From NCBI GenBank assembly GCA_024742275.1, contig JANSYS010000006.1, positions 1 through 64,000 of the forward strand: 64,000 nt of DNA. Reading direction: 5' to 3'. This document shows, one piece after another, positions 7,581-14,837 of this stretch. Origin of the DNA: Alphaproteobacteria bacterium (GTDB taxonomy: Bacteria; Pseudomonadota; Alphaproteobacteria; Thalassobaculales; Thalassobaculaceae). Both the position numbers and the translations under genes were made by a program. Position 1 is the stretch's first letter; every line of letters begins with the position of its first letter. The notes below the pieces were generated by a model, which was not told the DNA's origin, searched no databases, and saw only the letters and a program-made list of their open reading frames with translations.

Positions 7581-9395
7581 ATGTCGATGAAGAGCCATAC
7601 TATGGTGTGGGACTTCGATCATCCGCCGGAGGTGATCTGGCCGTTGCTGGCGGATACGGCCCGGTTCAACGAGGCCGCCGGCCTGCCGAAGCACCTCGTC
7701 CGGCAGGTGGAGCAACCCGATGGGACCGTGCGGTTCTTCGCCAACGCCAAGATGGGCGCCGTCCACCTGGCCTGGGAGGAGATACCGGTCGAATGGGTCA
7801 CGGACAAATGGTTCCGCCACGAGCGCCGTTTCTCCCGCGGCCCGATCGCGTTGATGATCGCAACGGCCGAATTCGAGGCGACGGCGCGCGGCTGTCGATG
7901 CACCTATCGGTTGGACGCGGCACCGGCCACGCTGCTCGGACGGCTGCTCCTGGCGACCGCTTTCTTTTCCGGGACCGAGAAGAATTTCGATCGATTGGTC
8001 GAAGACGTTCGCCGTTTCGCCGCCGGCGTCAGCGCCCATGTATTCACGCCGAAGCGTGTCGCGCTCGATGCCGAACACCGCCAGCGACTGGACCGCATCG
8101 TCGCCGATATCGACGCCAGCCCGAATGGCCACAGGCTTGGCCGTCGTCTGGCTGACTACGTCCTGGATGCCCAGGAGACTGATCTGGTCCGTATTCGTCC
8201 CCGGCGGCTGGCGCGGGACTGGGAGCAGGACGAGCTTGCGGTGACCGAACTCTGTCTCGAGTCGGTGCGCGACGGACTGCTCGAATCAAGATGGGATCTG
8301 CTCTGTCCGCGGTGTCGGGGTGCGCAGCTTTCGGTAGGGTCGTTGGATCAGATGCCGGACAGCGCCCATTGCGACTCCTGCAACATCGACTACGGTCGCG
8401 ATTTCTCCCGGAACGTGGAACTGAGCTTCCAGCCCGCACCAGCCGTCCGGCCGGTTCAGCAGGGCGAATTCTGCCTCTTCGGACCGATGTCGCTGCCGCA
8501 TGTGGTCCTCCAGGTCACCTTGGAGCCGGGCGACAGCCGGACCGTCCCAGCCAGCCTCGCGGCGGGCGACTACCGCTATCGGACGCTCGAAACCGGCGGT
8601 CATTGCGACGTGGCTGTCGACGGCGCGGTGCCGTCCTTCATCGTCTCGGGCGCCGAAGTGCGGACCGGCGACGCCTCGACGCCCGGCACGGTGACCTTGG
8701 AGAACCGCGGTGACGTTCGGCGGACCCTGGTGGTAGAATCCCGGGACTGGGTGGCCGACGCCCTGACCGCCCACGAGGTGACGACCCTCCAGGCGTTCAG
8801 AGACCTGTTTTCCAATGCGGTGCTGCACCCTGGCGACCAGGTCTCGATTGCCCAGATCGCCCTGATGTTCACCGACCTGCAAGGCTCCACCTCTCTCTAC
8901 GAAAGGATCGGCGACGCCAACGCCTATCATCTCGTGCGCGAGCATTTCGCCTTCCTAGGCAGGATCGTGCGGAGCCACCGGGGTGCCATCGTCAAGACGA
9001 TCGGAGACGCGGTGATGGCCGCCTTCGCCGAACCGGCCGACGCGGTGCGGGCGGCCCTCGCGGTGCAACAAGGCACCGACGCTTTCAATCGCGAGCAAGG
9101 AGGGGAGGCAATCTCCATCAAAGTCGGCGTCCATGCCGGTGCGAGCATCGCCGTCACGCTGAACGACCGGCTGGACTATTTCGGATCCATGGTCAATCTG
9201 GCCGCCCGGATACAGGGTCTGGCTTCGGGCGGTGAAGTGGTGCTGAGCGGCCGGCTCGCGGCCGATCCTTCCGTGGCGCCGTTGGTTAGGGCCGGCCGCC
9301 GCGAGCGGGCGCGAGTCCGGGGCATAGCCGAACCGGTCGAAGTCGTGCGGCTACCGGGCGACCTTTCTGTCGAGGAGAAGACGCATGGCGGATAG
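7581..9395 (+). CDS. class III nucleotide cyclase with N-terminal SRPBCC-like and zinc-knuckle (DUF5939-like) regions
   Basis: This 604-residue cytosolic protein has three parts. Residues ~1-150 resemble a START/SRPBCC ligand-binding fold (SMKSHTMVWDFDHPPEVIWP). Residues ~150-410 contain a four-Cys zinc site (Cys242/245 CPRC, Cys264/267 CDSC) followed by a beta-rich region. Residues ~420-590 are a cyclase domain. The six canonical class III residues are all present: metal-binding Asp432 and Asp476, adenine-selecting Lys472 and Asp532, and transition-state Asn539 and Arg543. Adenylate rather than guanylate cyclase activity is therefore predicted. A small hydrophobic ligand may gate cAMP synthesis through the N-terminal fold. 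It overlaps the next gene by 11 bases. Confidence 0.88.
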   Translation: MSMKSHTMVWDFDHPPEVIWPLLADTARFNEAAGLPKHLVRQVEQPDGTVRFFANAKMGAVHLAWEEIPVEWVTDKWFRHERRFSRGPIALMIATAEFEATARGCRCTYRLDAAPATLLGRLLLATAFFSGTEKNFDRLVEDVRRFAAGVSAHVFTPKRVALDAEHRQRLDRIVADIDASPNGHRLGRRLADYVLDAQETDLVRIRPRRLARDWEQDELAVTELCLESVRDGLLESRWDLLCPRCRGAQLSVGSLDQMPDSAHCDSCNIDYGRDFSRNVELSFQPAPAVRPVQQGEFCLFGPMSLPHVVLQVTLEPGDSRTVPASLAAGDYRYRTLETGGHCDVAVDGAVPSFIVSGAEVRTGDASTPGTVTLENRGDVRRTLVVESRDWVADALTAHEVTTLQAFRDLFSNAVLHPGDQVSIAQIALMFTDLQGSTSLYERIGDANAYHLVREHFAFLGRIVRSHRGAIVKTIGDAVMAAFAEPADAVRAALAVQQGTDAFNREQGGEAISIKVGVHAGASIAVTLNDRLDYFGSMVNLAARIQGLASGGEVVLSGRLAADPSVAPLVRAGRRERARVRGIAEPVEVVRLPGDLSVEEKTHGG

Positions 9396-10344
9396 GCCGT
9401 TGATGGTGCTCTGGACTGACGGGGCGCCAATCTATGTCGAGGCGCTTGCCGCGGCGGGATTGGGCGAAAGGCTTCGGTTGGAGGGCATCGACCGCGCCCA
9501 GGCGCTCAGCGACGCGCAGAAGGCGGAGGCGGAGATCATGCTTGCCTGGGGAGCGCCGCCGGGCCTGCTGGACGAGATGCCGAGGCTGCGCTGGGTGCAG
9601 ACGACCACCGCGGGCGTGGAAGCATGGCTTGCGCGGCCGGATCTTTCGGACGGTCTGCTTCTGACGGCGGCGAAGGGCGTCCATCGTGTGCAGATGCCGG
9701 AGAACATCCTGGCCGCCCTGTTCCACGCGACCAAGCCGATCGCCGCCGCCGCCATCGACCAAATGACCTCGACCTGGACCCGGCGGGTGGCCGAGCCGCT
9801 TGCGGGCAAGACGCTTGGGATTCTCGGTCTCGGCACCATCGGCGCCGAGCTTGCGCGCAAGGCGCGGGCGCTGGAGCTGCGCGTGGTCGGGGTGCGGCGG
9901 TCCGCCGACCCGGTCGAGCATGTGGACGCTGTTTACAGGCCGGAAGAAACCGATCGGATGCTGAGCGCGGCGGATTTCGTCCTGAATCTTCTCCCGGTCA
10001 CGCCGGATACCCGCGATTTCATGAACGCCGACCGGTTTCGGGCGATGCAGCCGACCGCATGGTTTTTCAATTTCGGACGCGGCGCGACGGTCGTGGACGA
10101 GGACCTGATCGCGGCGGTGACCGGCCGAGACATCGCCGGTGCCGTGCTCGACGTGTTCCGTCAGGAGCCGCTGCCTGCGGATCATGCCTTCTGGACGACC
10201 CCGGGAATCAGCGTCTGGCCCCATGTAGGCGGCCTGCATCCGAGCCGGGATGCCATCGTCGCCGAACTGGTCGTCGAGAATGCCGCCCGCTACCTCGACG
10301 GCCGCCCGCTCCTGCATCAGGTCGATCGTAGCCGAGGTTACTAG
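9385..10344 (+). CDS. D-2-hydroxyacid dehydrogenase family protein
   Basis: This 319-residue NAD(P)-dependent reductase has the Rossmann motif GLGTIG, the catalytic Arg in NFGRGATVVDE, Glu in FRQEPLP, and the general-acid His in WPHVGG. This matches the GhrA/D-isomer 2-hydroxyacid dehydrogenase family. The substrate (glyoxylate, hydroxypyruvate or another 2-oxoacid) cannot be told from sequence. The ATG lies inside the end of the cyclase gene, so translation is probably coupled. It is the third and last gene of the DUF455-cyclase operon. Confidence 0.88.
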   Translation: MADRPLMVLWTDGAPIYVEALAAAGLGERLRLEGIDRAQALSDAQKAEAEIMLAWGAPPGLLDEMPRLRWVQTTTAGVEAWLARPDLSDGLLLTAAKGVHRVQMPENILAALFHATKPIAAAAIDQMTSTWTRRVAEPLAGKTLGILGLGTIGAELARKARALELRVVGVRRSADPVEHVDAVYRPEETDRMLSAADFVLNLLPVTPDTRDFMNADRFRAMQPTAWFFNFGRGATVVDEDLIAAVTGRDIAGAVLDVFRQEPLPADHAFWTTPGISVWPHVGGLHPSRDAIVAELVVENAARYLDGRPLLHQVDRSRGY

Positions 10345-10389
10345 CGCAACAGGCGACCGGACCGACCGCTGACCGGCCAGGGTCCGATC

Positions 10390-10842
10390 TCAGGAGAGCG
10401 TCTTCAGCAGGCTGGCCCCGAGGCTGGCAACGGCGATGGCCGACAGGTACTTGCGCAGCACCCCGTACCAGGCGGGAAACCACCCGAGCGCGGTGGCCGA
10501 CCGGTCCACCATGTAGGCGGCGACTAAGCCGCCGACCAGCAGCACGAGCCCGAGGTCGGGCTTGGCGAGCGCCGCCACCCAGGCGAGCAGGCTCGGGGTG
10601 ACGCTCCAGGCGAGTGGCCGCCAGAGCGCCTCGCCTTCCAACGGGCTCGCCAGCGCGCGCCCCCAGTGGACGGCGCCGAGAAACGACAGGATCGCGCACC
10701 CGTAGTAGACCTGGGCGTTGAGCAAAACCCAGTCCCACGGGGTTTCCAACGTCCAGACACCGGCGGCACCGCCGACGAAGGGGATCACGCCCGCGAAGCC
10801 GAGAAGCCGTGCGGGAAGCGGGATGTCGGTCAGGGTCGCCAT
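10390..10842 (-). CDS. DUF3429 family membrane protein
   Basis: This 150-residue protein has about five hydrophobic segments and the family pattern PLPARLLGFAGVIPF, then a Q-VYYGCAILSFLGAVHWG segment. These match the DUF3429 (TMEM69-like) inner-membrane proteins of unknown function. The start ATG has a GGAGAC site 6 bases before it. Longer in-frame starts overlie the divergent SDR and were rejected. It is convergent with the dehydrogenase and divergent from the SDR. Confidence 0.85.
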   Translation of the reverse strand: MATLTDIPLPARLLGFAGVIPFVGGAAGVWTLETPWDWVLLNAQVYYGCAILSFLGAVHWGRALASPLEGEALWRPLAWSVTPSLLAWVAALAKPDLGLVLLVGGLVAAYMVDRSATALGWFPAWYGVLRKYLSAIAVASLGASLLKTLS

Positions 10843-10948
10843 AGCGTCTCCAGTCTGGTCGTCCGGCCCGTCGGCGTCTCGTACGGGCCACCGCGATCTG
10901 ATATCACCTGTCGGAACCGAACACATAGGCCGCGACGGGAGGAAGGCG

Positions 10949-11710
10949 ATGGATCTCAACGGCAAGGGAGCGCTGGTAACGGGCGGCGGCAGCGGCCTCG
11001 GTGCCGCGACCGCGAGGGCATTGGCGGCGCGGGGCGCCAAGGTGGCTGTGCTCGACGTGAACCTGGACTCGGCCTCGGCGCTGGCCGACGAGATCGGCGG
11101 GCTGGCGTTCGCCTGCGACGTGGCCGACGCGGCCTCGGCCGAGACTGCCGTCGCTCGGGCTGGCGAGGCGCACGGTCGACCCGTTGTGCTTGTGAACTGC
11201 GCCGGGATCGCCCCCGCAAAACGCATCGTGGGCCGCGACGGGCCGATGGATCTCGCCGATTTCAAGAAGGTGATCGACGTCAATCTGGTCGGCAGCTTCA
11301 ACCTGATCCGTCTGGCGGCGGCGGTCATGGGCGGCAACGACCCGGACGATGACGGCCAGCGCGGCGTCATCGTGTCGACCGCCAGCGTGGCGGCCTTCGA
11401 GGGGCAGATCGGGCAGTCGGCCTATGCCGCGTCGAAGGGCGGGGTGCATTCCCTCACCCTGGTCGCCGCCCGCGAGTTCGCCCGCACCGGCATCCGGGTC
11501 TGCGCCATAGCGCCGGGGATCTTCGGCACGCCGATGGTGCTCGGCATGCCCCAGGAGGTGCAGGACAGCCTCGCCGCCCAGATCCCGTTCCCCTCGCGCC
11601 TAGGCAAGCCGGAGGAGTTCGCCCGGCTGGTGGAAAGCATCGTCGACAACCCGATGCTCAACGGCGAGACGATCCGCCTCGACGGCGCCATCCGGATGGG
11701 CGCGAAGTAG
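10949..11710 (+). CDS. SDR oxidoreductase, 3-hydroxyacyl-CoA dehydrogenase type (HSD10-like)
   Basis: The 253-residue protein opens LVTGGGSGLGAATA (NAD-binding TGxxxGxG), has NCAGIAPAKRIV and the catalytic SAYAASKGG (Tyr-x3-Lys). The segment GPMDLADFKKVIDVNLVGSF and the long MGGNDPDDDGQRGVIV loop are typical of type II 3-hydroxyacyl-CoA dehydrogenases, which oxidise 3-hydroxyacyl-CoA in beta-oxidation. A strong GGGAGGAAGG site precedes the ATG. It is a single gene, followed by paired hairpins. Confidence 0.85.
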   Translation: MDLNGKGALVTGGGSGLGAATARALAARGAKVAVLDVNLDSASALADEIGGLAFACDVADAASAETAVARAGEAHGRPVVLVNCAGIAPAKRIVGRDGPMDLADFKKVIDVNLVGSFNLIRLAAAVMGGNDPDDDGQRGVIVSTASVAAFEGQIGQSAYAASKGGVHSLTLVAAREFARTGIRVCAIAPGIFGTPMVLGMPQEVQDSLAAQIPFPSRLGKPEEFARLVESIVDNPMLNGETIRLDGAIRMGAK

Positions 11711-11734
11711 GGGACAACATCGACACCCCCCGTC

Positions 11735-11802
11735 ATCCTGACGCACGTCAGGATCTGCGGTGTATTGGCGCCGGCAGCTTGGTCCTGAAACGAGTTCAGG
11801 AC
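11735..11802. repeat. paired palindromes between convergent genes
   Basis: Two hairpins with related stems lie between the SDR and the zincin gene. One is ATCCTGACG-CA-CGTCAGGAT (11735-11754); the other is GTCCTGAA-ACGAG-TTCAGGAC (11782-11802). They may act as a bidirectional terminator or belong to a dispersed intergenic repeat. A related CCCGTCATCC hairpin occurs at 14789-14824. Confidence 0.55.
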
Positions 11803-11811
11803 GACGGCTAA

Positions 11812-12258
11812 TCAGGCGCGCCCGGCCGGGGCGTTCGTCTCTTCCTCGTCGGCCAGACGCTCCAGCTCTTCCATTTCGCTGTCGCTATAGCCGTAGTGGT
11901 GGCCGATCTCGTGGATCAGCACGTGGCGGACCACCGTGTAGAGGTCGTCGCCGCTCTCGATCCAGTAGTCCAGGATCGACCGGCGGAACAAGAAGATGCG
12001 GTCGAGATCGGCCGGCGTCTCGCCGCTGGAGCGGTGACCGAGCGGCACGCCCTGATAGAGGCCGAGCAGGTCGAAAGGCGTCTCCAGGTCCATCGCCTCG
12101 CAAATCTCCTCGTCCGGGAAATCCTCGACGAGGATCGCCAGACCGGACAGCGGCTTCAGCAGCTCCTGGGGAACGTTCGACAGGGCATCTTCCGCCAAGG
12201 CCGCCATCTGCTCGATGGTGGGGGCTAGGATTCCTGGGCGGGCTCTTTGTGCGCACAT
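11812..12258 (-). CDS. zincin-type metallopeptidase family protein
   Basis: This 148-residue protein matches the small bacterial minigluzincin family (PF06262 type). An N-terminal helical region ending VEDFPDEEI is followed by DLLGLYQGVPL, the FLFRRSILDYW strand and the zinc motif HEIGHHYGYSDSEM near residue 125, then an acidic tail. The family has an HExxH site, but its natural substrate is unknown. The ATG at 12258 keeps the helix PTIEQMAALAEDAL; an internal ATG would shorten the family domain. It is divergent from bdhA. Confidence 0.85.
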   Translation of the reverse strand: MCAQRARPGILAPTIEQMAALAEDALSNVPQELLKPLSGLAILVEDFPDEEICEAMDLETPFDLLGLYQGVPLGHRSSGETPADLDRIFLFRRSILDYWIESGDDLYTVVRHVLIHEIGHHYGYSDSEMEELERLADEEETNAPAGRA

Positions 12259-12364
12259 GGCCGCGTCTATAGACGGTTCTTCGCCCCAGGGAAAGATTGC
12301 CGCGGAAAGTTTGCCGCACCCGCGAGGATCGCAACTGGTCTTGCGCCGGACCGTGCGAGTATCA

Positions 12365-12380
12365 ATTTTTGCAGTGCACC
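12365..12380 (+). promoter_or_regulatory. putative PhaR-type operator upstream of bdhA
   Basis: TTTTTGCAGTGCACCC contains TGCAGTGCA (12370-12378). This 9-mer is shared with both inverted sites around the phasin promoter at 25404-25477. It lies 52 bases before the bdhA ATG. TGC/GCA-type sites are known for PhaR repressors of PHB granule genes. Binding here is inferred. Confidence 0.5.
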
Positions 12381-12430
12381 CGGAATTGACCGCGCTTGCG
12401 GCGCGGCCGCGAAAGCAAAGGAATCCCAAA

Positions 12431-13216
12431 ATGAGCCTCAAAGGCAAATCCGCCGTCGTCACCGGATCCACCAGCGGTATCGGTCTCGGCATCGCCCGTG
12501 CGCTCGCCGCGGCGGGCTCCGACATCATGCTGAACGGGTTTGGCGATGCCGGCGAGATCGAAGAGATCCGCGCCGGTCTGGAAAGCGAGTTCGGCGTCAG
12601 AGCAGCTTTCAGCGGGGCCGATCTGACCAAGGGCGATGAGGCGAAGAAGCTGGTCGTCGACGCAGAGGCGGCGTTCGGCAAGGTCGACATCCTGGTGAAC
12701 AACGCCGGAGTCCAGACCGTGGCGCCGGTCGACGAGTTTCCCGAGGACCGCTGGGAGTTGATCGTCTCGCTGAACCTGTCCTCCAACTTCTACACCACCA
12801 AGGCCGCGCTTACCGGCATGAAGCAGCGGGGATGGGGCCGGATCATCAACATCGCCTCGGCGCACGGACTGGTCGCCTCGCCCTACAAGGCCGCCTACGT
12901 GGCGGCGAAGCACGGCGTCGTCGGTTTCACCAAGGTCGTGGCGCTCGAGACCGCCGAGCAGGGCATCACCTGCAATGCGATCTGCCCCGGCTTCGTCAAG
13001 ACGCCGCTGGTCGAGGGCCAGATCGCAGACCTGGCCAAGGCCAATCGTATGACCGAGGAGGAGGTCGTGCGCGACGTGATCCTCGCCAGCCAGCCGACCA
13101 AGAAGTTCGTCGAGATCGAGGACCTGGGCGCCCTGACGGTCTTCCTCGCCGGTGACAACTCCGGCTCGATCACCGGGGCGGCGCTCCAGATCGACGGCGG
13201 TTGGGTGGCCCGCTGA
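12431..13216 (+). CDS. bdhA: 3-hydroxybutyrate dehydrogenase
   Basis: This 261-residue SDR interconverts (R)-3-hydroxybutyrate and acetoacetate, the step that feeds PHB breakdown products into central metabolism. It has VVTGSTSGIGLGIA, NNAGVQTVAPV, IASAHGLVASPYKAAYVAAKHG (catalytic Ser, Tyr, Lys), NAICPGFVKTPLVEGQI and the family ending QIDGGWVAR. These are specific to BdhA rather than to SDRs in general. Its TGA overlaps the ATG of the patatin gene. A TGCAGTGCA site upstream suggests control with the phasin. Confidence 0.92.
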   Translation: MSLKGKSAVVTGSTSGIGLGIARALAAAGSDIMLNGFGDAGEIEEIRAGLESEFGVRAAFSGADLTKGDEAKKLVVDAEAAFGKVDILVNNAGVQTVAPVDEFPEDRWELIVSLNLSSNFYTTKAALTGMKQRGWGRIINIASAHGLVASPYKAAYVAAKHGVVGFTKVVALETAEQGITCNAICPGFVKTPLVEGQIADLAKANRMTEEEVVRDVILASQPTKKFVEIEDLGALTVFLAGDNSGSITGAALQIDGGWVAR

Positions 13217-14370
13217 TGGCCCGACGCCCCCGCGCCGACGAGGGGCGCATTGCCGATGGGCATGATGATCCTGTCCATCGGATCACCGATGTCTCGCCCC
13301 AAATTCTGGACGAGGCGGCGGCCGCCGTTGTTCCGAAACGCGGCCGATCCAAAGCCGGCAAGGAGACGAAGCGGATAAATCTAGCTCTCCAGGGCGGAGG
13401 CTCCCATGGGGCATTCACCTGGGGCGTGCTCGACGGCTTGCTCGAGGATCCCAGGGTCGTTTTCGACTCGATCTCCGGAACCAGCGCCGGGGCGATGAAC
13501 GCGGTGGTGATGGCCTCCGGTTGGGCCGAGAACGGTCGTCAGGGCGCCCGCGACAAGTTGAATCGTTTCTGGCACGGCGTCGCGGATGTCGGCCGCTTCA
13601 GCCCGATCCAACGCACCGCCATCGATCGGCTGCTCGGCAACTGGCGCATCGACAATTCGCCCGGTTTCCTGGCGATGGACTTCGTCAGCCGATATCTGTC
13701 GCCGTATCAGACGAACCCACTGAACCTGAACCCGCTGCGCGATGTGCTGTCGGACCTGGTCGATCCCGATCTGGCGCGAAAAAGCGGAATCGACCTCTTC
13801 ATCAGCGCCACCAACGTGCGCTCCGGCAAGATCCGGGTGTTCGAGAATGGCGATCTCAGCATCGACGCGGTGATGGCCTCCGCCTGCCTGCCCTTCATGT
13901 TCAAGGCGGTGGAGATAGACGGCGAGCACTATTACGACGGCGGGTACATGGGCAATCCGGCGCTCTATCCGCTGATCTACAATTCGGACTGCCGCGACAT
14001 CGTGATCGTGCAGATCAACCCGCTCTACCGGGAGAGGGTGCCGACGGACGCCCGGGGAATCATGGACCGGGTGAACGAGATATCCTTCAACTCGACCCTG
14101 ATGCGGGAGATGCGCGCGATCCATTTCGTGAACAGGCTGATCGCCGCCGGGAAGCTCGACCCCGAGGCCTATCGGGTCACCCGCATCCACATGATCGCTG
14201 CGCCCGACGAGATGGAGGACATGCACGCGTCCTCCAAACTCAACGCCGAACCGGCTTTTCTGCATCACCTGCGCGATATCGGCCGCGCGGCGGCCGCTGC
14301 CTGGCTGGAGGAGAGTTTCGGCTGCGTCGGAGAGCAGTCTTCGGTCAACGTGCGGGAAACGTTTCTCTAG
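13216..14370 (+). CDS. patatin-like phospholipase family protein with DUF3734-like C-terminus
   Basis: The 384-residue protein has the oxyanion motif GGGSHGAF, nucleophile elbow GTSAG (Ser90) and the dyad Asp in DGGYMG (Asp241), so a serine acyl-hydrolase is predicted. About 40 polar residues precede the domain, and a C-terminal helical region (MREMRAIHFVNRLI) is typical of DUF3734 patatins. The start ATG shares one base with the bdhA stop. Coupling to bdhA suggests a role in PHB or 3-hydroxyalkanoate lipid turnover. That is inference; phospholipase activity is equally possible. Confidence 0.88.
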   Translation: MARRPRADEGRIADGHDDPVHRITDVSPQILDEAAAAVVPKRGRSKAGKETKRINLALQGGGSHGAFTWGVLDGLLEDPRVVFDSISGTSAGAMNAVVMASGWAENGRQGARDKLNRFWHGVADVGRFSPIQRTAIDRLLGNWRIDNSPGFLAMDFVSRYLSPYQTNPLNLNPLRDVLSDLVDPDLARKSGIDLFISATNVRSGKIRVFENGDLSIDAVMASACLPFMFKAVEIDGEHYYDGGYMGNPALYPLIYNSDCRDIVIVQINPLYRERVPTDARGIMDRVNEISFNSTLMREMRAIHFVNRLIAAGKLDPEAYRVTRIHMIAAPDEMEDMHASSKLNAEPAFLHHLRDIGRAAAAAWLEESFGCVGEQSSVNVRETFL

Positions 14371-14477
14371 GTCTGGCCCGTCGCCGCGTGCTTGCAACAT
14401 GGCAAGGCGCTCCCACTTTCGGTCGAGGCCGGCTAAGCCTTCGGCCATCGACCAAACCCAACGGAGACGAAACCGAC

Positions 14478-14783
14478 ATGGCCGAGAAACTCAGCGCCGA
14501 CGACCGCAAGGCAAGCCTTACCTCGATCGACGGCTGGTCAGAGGGCGACGGCGGAGACAGCATCGTCAAGACGTTCAGGTTCGACGGCTTCGACTCCGCC
14601 TGGGGCTTCATGACCCGGGTGGCGATCAAGGCTCAGAGCATGGACCACCATCCGGAATGGTCCAATGTCTACAACCGGGTGGACGTTGTCCTCACCACCC
14701 ACGATGCGGGTGGGGTCACGGACCTGGACATCGAGTTGGCCAAGTACATGGATGACGCGGCCGAGAGCACCGGCGCGAAGTGA
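14478..14783 (+). CDS. phhB: pterin-4a-carbinolamine dehydratase
   Basis: The 101-residue protein has the family core QSMDHHPEWSNVYNRVDVVL with the catalytic His-His and the distal His in TTHDAGGVT. It dehydrates 4a-hydroxytetrahydrobiopterin in pterin recycling and can act as a dimerisation cofactor. A GGAGACG site precedes the ATG. No phenylalanine hydroxylase is nearby; alphaproteobacteria often carry the gene alone. Confidence 0.93.
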   Translation: MAEKLSADDRKASLTSIDGWSEGDGGDSIVKTFRFDGFDSAWGFMTRVAIKAQSMDHHPEWSNVYNRVDVVLTTHDAGGVTDLDIELAKYMDDAAESTGAK

Positions 14784-14788
14784 GCGCG

Positions 14789-14824
14789 GTCCCGTCATCC
14801 CGATCGCTGCCAGGATGACGGGAC
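14789..14824. terminator. bidirectional hairpin between phhB and the EF-G-like gene
   Basis: GTCCCGTCATCC, 12-base loop, GGATGACGGGAC: a perfect 12-bp stem exactly between two convergent genes (stops at 14783 and 14838). There is no T-run. The stem shares CCGTCATCC with the 11735 hairpin. Confidence 0.65.
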
Positions 14825-14837
14825 GAGAAGACCGCGG

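Noticed and set aside
12386-12414. Sigma-70 promoter of bdhA built on TTGACC
   Set aside because: No acceptable -10 hexamer is found at the right spacing.
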